In this document: positions 60,784 to 64,000 of the stretch, in pieces | Position numbering within the stretch: position 1 is the first letter of the stretch | Layout: every line of letters begins with the position of its first letter | DNA from: Streptomyces spirodelae | GTDB lineage: Bacteria; Actinomycetota; Actinomycetes; Streptomycetales; Streptomycetaceae | Assembly: GCF_017676385.1 (NCBI RefSeq) | Contig: NZ_JAFFZN010000018.1 | Span: 1 to 64,000, forward strand | Direction of reading: 5' to 3' | DNA length: 64,000 nucleotides | The notes under the pieces: model-generated | The model's database searches: none | The model's input: only the letters and a program-made list of their open reading frames with translations | Told to the model about the DNA's origin: nothing | Position numbers and translations under genes: made by a program

Positions 60784-61196
60784 GGCCCATCGTCCCCACG
60801 GGTGTCGCCGTGCCTCTGCGCATCGCCGACACCGCGGGTGTCGCCGTTGCCGGGTGGGTCCTCCTCGTCCGGAAGCGTGTCGAGCAGGTCGCGCAGGTTG
60901 CCGAGCTTCTCGCGCCAGAACCTCTCGAACGGGCTCAGCCACTCCTGCACGTCGTGCAGTGGGGCCGCCTCCAGCCGGTACAGCCGCTGTCGGCCCGATC
61001 TGGTCTCGCTGACCAGCCCGGCCTCCCGGAGCACCCGCAGGTGCTCGGAGAAGCTGGGGCGGGCCATGGCGAAGTGTGCGGCGAGCCGGGTGACCGGCTG
61101 AGGCCCCTGCTCCCGCAGCAGCCCCAGCACCTCGCGGCGCACCGGGCTGGCCAGCGCGGCGAAGACCTTCCCGCCCTCGGTTTCGGTGGTGCGCAT
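60780..61196 (-). CDS. ArsR-family regulator
   Basis: A 138-residue winged-helix protein (VFAALASPVRREVLGLLREQ; LAAHFAMARPSFSEHLRVLR; RQRLYRLEAAPLHDVQEW). No Cys metal site is seen, so it belongs to the non-metal ArsR subgroup that pairs with SRPBCC proteins. The C-terminal 25 residues repeat Asp-Thr-Arg-Gly. It is translationally coupled to the SRPBCC gene and 4 bases below the VOC gene, so the four genes from 61587 to 59660 read as one operon. Confidence 0.9.
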   Translation of the reverse strand: MRTTETEGGKVFAALASPVRREVLGLLREQGPQPVTRLAAHFAMARPSFSEHLRVLREAGLVSETRSGRQRLYRLEAAPLHDVQEWLSPFERFWREKLGNLRDLLDTLPDEEDPPGNGDTRGVGDAQRHGDTRGDDGP

Positions 61197-61200
61197 CGGC

Positions 61201-61587
61201 TCAGGACCCGGATTTCGCCGGTGCGGGCGCCGGCTCGACGAGTACGAAGCTGTTGCCGTCCGGGTCGGTGAGGGTGGCCTGGCGGCCCCACGGCAGCTCG
61301 TGCGGGCCCTCGACGGCGGCCCCGGCCCTGGAGAGTTCGGCGCAGTCGGCGTCGAGGTCCGAGGTCTCCAGGATGAGGCCGCTGACGCTGCCGGGGGTGA
61401 AGCCCTGCTCGGCGGAGGCGAGCGTGAAGCTGGTCTCGGCTCCGTGCGGTGCGACCTGGAGCCAGCGGACCGGCCCCATGCGCTGGTCGGCGAGCACCCG
61501 GAAGCCGAGCGCGTCGACGTAGAAGTCCTTCGCCCGCTCCTGGTCGGAGACGGGCAGGGTGACGGTCTTGGCGTGCGTGATGTTCAT
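61201..61587 (-). CDS. VOC-family (glyoxalase-like) protein
   Basis: A 128-residue glyoxalase/bleomycin-resistance-fold protein from the ATG at 61587 with GGAGGG just upstream. The conserved halves are KTVTLPVSDQERAKDFYVDA and ATLTDPDGNSFVLVEPA. It could bind or modify an antibiotic or an electrophile. As first gene of the ArsR/SRPBCC/DinB group it fits a small stress or detoxification operon. Confidence 0.9.
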   Translation of the reverse strand: MNITHAKTVTLPVSDQERAKDFYVDALGFRVLADQRMGPVRWLQVAPHGAETSFTLASAEQGFTPGSVSGLILETSDLDADCAELSRAGAAVEGPHELPWGRQATLTDPDGNSFVLVEPAPAPAKSGS

Positions 61588-61613
61588 GCCCTCCACTATA
61601 CGTAGGAAAATTC

Positions 61614-62465
61614 CTACCTGTCACCGAGTGCGGCGGTGACCAGCCAGGCGGAGCTGCGCAGCCGTACCGTTCCCGCGGCGTCCTCGTGCGGCCGCAGCAG
61701 CTCGATCAGCTCCCGGCGGGCCCGCTCGCCGCTCTCCTCGTCCACCTGGCTCAGCAGATGGCGGGCCGGTCCCGAGCTCAACAGGAAGTCGGCCGCGTCC
61801 TGGGCACCCTCTCCCCACCTTCCGGCTGCTTCGGTGAGCTCCACCCCGATGTCCGCGAACCCGGCTGCCGCCAGGACTTCGCGGACCCGCGCCGGCTCGG
61901 CGAGCGAGAACATGCCCGGCCCGCCGGTCTCCCCGAATCCGCCGAGCGGGAGGTGCGCGCGGAGCCCTGCGAGTACCTGGAGCCACTCGTTCCGCTCGGC
62001 CCCCGCCGCGCAGATGAAGGCGAGCCGCCCCCCGGCGCGCAGGCCGCTGCCGATGTTGCGGAACGCGGCGACGGGGTCGGTGAAGAACATGACGCCGTAG
62101 CGGCTGATCGCGACGTCGAAGTCGCGTCCGGCCAGCGGGTGGACCTGGGCGTCGCCGTGCTCGAACGACACGTTGTCCAGTCCCTCGGCGCGTGCGGTGG
62201 CCTCGGCGCGCTCCAGCATGGGGCGTGACAGGTCGACGCCGGTGGCCCGGCCCTCGGGGGTGCGGCGGGCGGCGAGCCGGGTGGTGTCTCCCGCGCCGCA
62301 GCCGATGTCCAGGACGGTGTCGCCAGGCGTGAGCGCCGCGGCGTCCAGCAGCGGCTCGTTGAACCCCTCGTTGACGGCGTCCCAGCGTTCCTGGTTGCGG
62401 GCCCAGTGGGTGCCCTCGGCGCCGTTCCACGCCTGGGCCTGCTCGGTGTTGACGATCTGCTGCAT
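61614..62465 (-). CDS. SAM-dependent methyltransferase
   Basis: A 283-residue class I methyltransferase. Motif I is VLDIGCGAGDTTRLAARRTP, then TGVDLSRPMLERAEATAR and a RYGVMFFTDPVAAFRNIGSG segment typical of UbiE/COQ5-like enzymes. Start is the ATG at 62465. It is divergent from a TetR gene with two matching operators in between, so it is probably the TetR target. Confidence 0.9.
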   Translation of the reverse strand: MQQIVNTEQAQAWNGAEGTHWARNQERWDAVNEGFNEPLLDAAALTPGDTVLDIGCGAGDTTRLAARRTPEGRATGVDLSRPMLERAEATARAEGLDNVSFEHGDAQVHPLAGRDFDVAISRYGVMFFTDPVAAFRNIGSGLRAGGRLAFICAAGAERNEWLQVLAGLRAHLPLGGFGETGGPGMFSLAEPARVREVLAAAGFADIGVELTEAAGRWGEGAQDAADFLLSSGPARHLLSQVDEESGERARRELIELLRPHEDAAGTVRLRSSAWLVTAALGDR

Positions 62466-62495
62466 GGCGAACCCGACTTCCCGTAGCGCCTAGTA

Positions 62496-62543
62496 TGGGC
62501 GTGCGCCCAAAGCTGTGAGCTGCACAGTATGGGCACACGCCCA
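62496..62543. promoter_or_regulatory. Two TetR operators, same sequence pattern
   Basis: AGTATGGGCGTGCGCCCAAA and AGTATGGGCACACGCCCAAA lie 34 bases apart. Each holds TGGGC-N4-GCCCA (62496-62509 and 62530-62543). They fill the 120-base gap between the divergent methyltransferase and TetR genes, one near each start, so both promoters can be controlled. Confidence 0.75.
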
Positions 62544-62585
62544 AACTGTCCATCCACAGCCGCCCATCCTTCCGAAAGGTCCCTT

Positions 62586-63185
62586 ATGTCGCCGCGTGGC
62601 GTGGCCGTACCCGATATCCGTGAACGCCTCTTCGCAGCCGCCGAACGCGTCGTGGCCCGAGGCGGTCCCGGCGCGCTCACCAGCCGGGCCGTCACCGACG
62701 AGGCGGGCTGCGCCAAGGGGATGCTGCACACCCACTTCGCGGACGGACTCGATCAGTTCGTCGCCGAGCTCGTCCTGGACCGCTTCGCGCGTACTGCCGC
62801 ACTCGCCGCCGAACTGCCCGGGCGGGCCGGTCAGGGCACGGTCGCCGCGAACCTGACCACCGTCGCCACCGCGCTGCTCACCTCCGCGGGCCCGGCCATG
62901 GCAGGGCTCGCCCTCACCCGCCCGGGCGCCGCAGCGCGCTTCCGGGAGGCGATGGCCGCCGGGGCCCCTGGCTTCGCCGCCGTCCAGGAGTCCGTCGCCG
63001 GCTACCTGGCCGCCGAACAGCGGCTGGCGCGTATGGCGGCCGACGCTGACCCCGAGGGCCTCGCCCTCGCGCTGGTCGCCACGGCGCACCATCTGCTGAT
63101 GACCAGTTGGCCCGGCGCTCCCGCCCCTTCCGCACAGCTCGAGCGGGTGATCGCGGCCCTCACCGCCACCGGGGCCGCGGGCTGA
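62586..63185 (+). CDS. TetR-family transcriptional regulator
   Basis: A 199-residue repressor from the ATG at 62586. The DNA-binding domain is RERLFAAAERVVARGGPGAL, then TSRAVTDEAGCAKGMLHTHF; the recognition helix carries a Cys (AGCAKG). The effector domain is of a common actinobacterial type. Two operators precede it and the methyltransferase lies divergently, giving a closed local circuit. Confidence 0.9.
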   Translation: MSPRGVAVPDIRERLFAAAERVVARGGPGALTSRAVTDEAGCAKGMLHTHFADGLDQFVAELVLDRFARTAALAAELPGRAGQGTVAANLTTVATALLTSAGPAMAGLALTRPGAAARFREAMAAGAPGFAAVQESVAGYLAAEQRLARMAADADPEGLALALVATAHHLLMTSWPGAPAPSAQLERVIAALTATGAAG

Positions 63186-63361
63186 CGTGAGCCCGTTGCG
63201 CACCGAGAAGCATCCCGCCGCACTCGAACCCCTGTTGCCCGGCACGTGAGTTCCGTACTCTGACCGAGGCACCAGTCACGTTCGAATCGACTGTCTCCCT
63301 CCTGTCGCCGCCTCGGGCGCGGGTGCGCCGAGACGGGTCATTGGACAGACAGGGGGAAGGT

Positions 63362-64000
63362 GTGGGCTCAGGGCAGCATGCCGGAAATGCTTCGTTAGCG
63401 GGACGACCACCGTTGACGGACCAGGAGCTGGCGAGCGGACTCAAGGCCGATCTGGCCGTCGTCGAAGAACTCATCCACGACTCCATCGACTCCGAAGCGC
63501 CACTGCTGCGCGAGGCGTCCCAGCACCTGATCGACGCGGGCGGCAAACGCTACCGCCCGATGCTGACACTCCTCGCCGCCCGTTTCGGGAACCCGGACGA
63601 CCCGGACGTGCTGCGTGCCGCCGCGGCCTGCGAACTCGTGCACGCCGCCGCGCTCTGCCACGACGACGTGCTGGACGGCGCCCCGCTCAGACGGGGCCGC
63701 AGCAGCGTCAACGCGCGCTGGAGCGACGCGGTCGCCATCCTCACCGGCGACTTCCTCTTCGCGCAGGCCTTCCTCCTGCTGGCGGCCGTGCCCCAGCAGG
63801 AGGCACGGCTGGAGGTCAACACCTTCGTACGGCTGGTCACCGGCCAGATCCGGGAGATGACCGGACCCGCCGACGGGGAGGACCCGACCGACTACTACGT
63901 CACCATGGTCTCCGACAAGACCGCCTCGCTGCTGCGCGCCTGTGTCCGCCTCGGAGCCCTCACCTCGGGCGCCGGAGAGACCACGGTACGGGCGCTGGAG
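63362..64000 (+). CDS. Polyprenyl diphosphate synthase (3' end outside window)
   Basis: A trans-isoprenyl diphosphate synthase, 213 codons visible, open at the right edge. The GTG at 63362 follows GGGGGAAGG; a TTG at 63413 is an alternative closer to the conserved start. Seen are HLIDAGGKRYRPMLTLLAAR (isopentenyl-PP binding), the first Asp-rich motif LCHDDVLDGAPLRRGR (DDxxD), and AILTGDFLFAQAF. The second Asp-rich motif lies beyond the window. It makes the long prenyl chain of menaquinone or a related C40-C50 product; chain length cannot be judged from this part. Confidence 0.92.
   Translation, partial: MGSGQHAGNASLAGRPPLTDQELASGLKADLAVVEELIHDSIDSEAPLLREASQHLIDAGGKRYRPMLTLLAARFGNPDDPDVLRAAAACELVHAAALCHDDVLDGAPLRRGRSSVNARWSDAVAILTGDFLFAQAFLLLAAVPQQEARLEVNTFVRLVTGQIREMTGPADGEDPTDYYVTMVSDKTASLLRACVRLGALTSGAGETTVRALE

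Noticed and set aside
63275..63295. GTTCGAATC, a tRNA T-loop-like string
   Set aside because: No acceptor stem, anticodon arm or CCA end can be folded around it.

Overview
The window is high-GC actinobacterial DNA, almost certainly a Streptomyces chromosome. The signs are third-position GC bias, frequent GTG/TTG starts, twin-arginine and lipoprotein signals, and many small regulator/transporter pairs. No rRNA, tRNA, CRISPR array, integrase or transposase was recognised.

Left part (1-20.7 kb): a TAT-exported Gfo/Idh/MocA (GH109-type) protein, a secreted alpha-amylase, a large FAD/4Fe-4S D-lactate-dehydrogenase-type oxidase, a divergent MarR/ABC-exporter pair, a NamZ-type muramidase, a macro-domain protein, a questin-oxidase-like protein, an ABC ATPase, an MBL hydrolase and a LysR regulator. 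A ruined L-rhamnose locus follows. The rhamnose-binding lipoprotein (rhaS) and a LacI regulator are intact. The catabolic operon is reduced to about the first 48 codons of rhaI (one stop, one frameshift) fused to the last ~80 codons of lutC. A flavin monooxygenase-like gene and yjbQ complete this part.

Centre (20.7-34.1 kb): an island flanked by decayed DNA. It holds three intact cobalamin riboswitches and the 3' half of a fourth. The first precedes a btuFCD-like uptake operon. The second precedes five overlapping genes: GHMP (PduX-like) kinase, cysteine-synthase-fold PLP enzyme, ATP-grasp ligase, MFS transporter and methyltransferase. The third precedes a [2Fe-2S] ferredoxin-like gene next to a ferric-reductase-like membrane protein. 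The truncated fourth is fused to the C-terminal half of a FecE/BtuD-type ATPase. The five-gene operon reads as a B12-repressed pathway for making and exporting an amino-acid-derived small molecule. A cobalt-scavenging metallophore is one hypothesis and a B12 building-block pathway is another. A 3' fragment of a second yjbQ marks the right edge, mirroring the intact yjbQ on the left.

Right part (34.2-64 kb): a PGPGW membrane protein, TetR + DHA2 MFS pump, HAD proteins, FUSC exporter, lactonase, a CbiX-like protein without the usual chelatase histidine, a GlcNAc-kinase-like gene coupled to ung, an Asp-box propeller, a TetR regulator, a PAP2 phosphatase, an M56 peptidase, a DUF5134 protein, a large Pro/Ala-linker protein, a tiny secreted protein, a P450, a DUF4232 lipoprotein, an SDR and XRE/MmyB pair separated by ten perfect 8-bp repeats, a cluster of small stress or detoxification genes (tautomerase, DinB-like, SRPBCC, ArsR, VOC), a methyltransferase/TetR divergent pair with two matching operators, and the 5' part of a polyprenyl synthetase that runs off the window.
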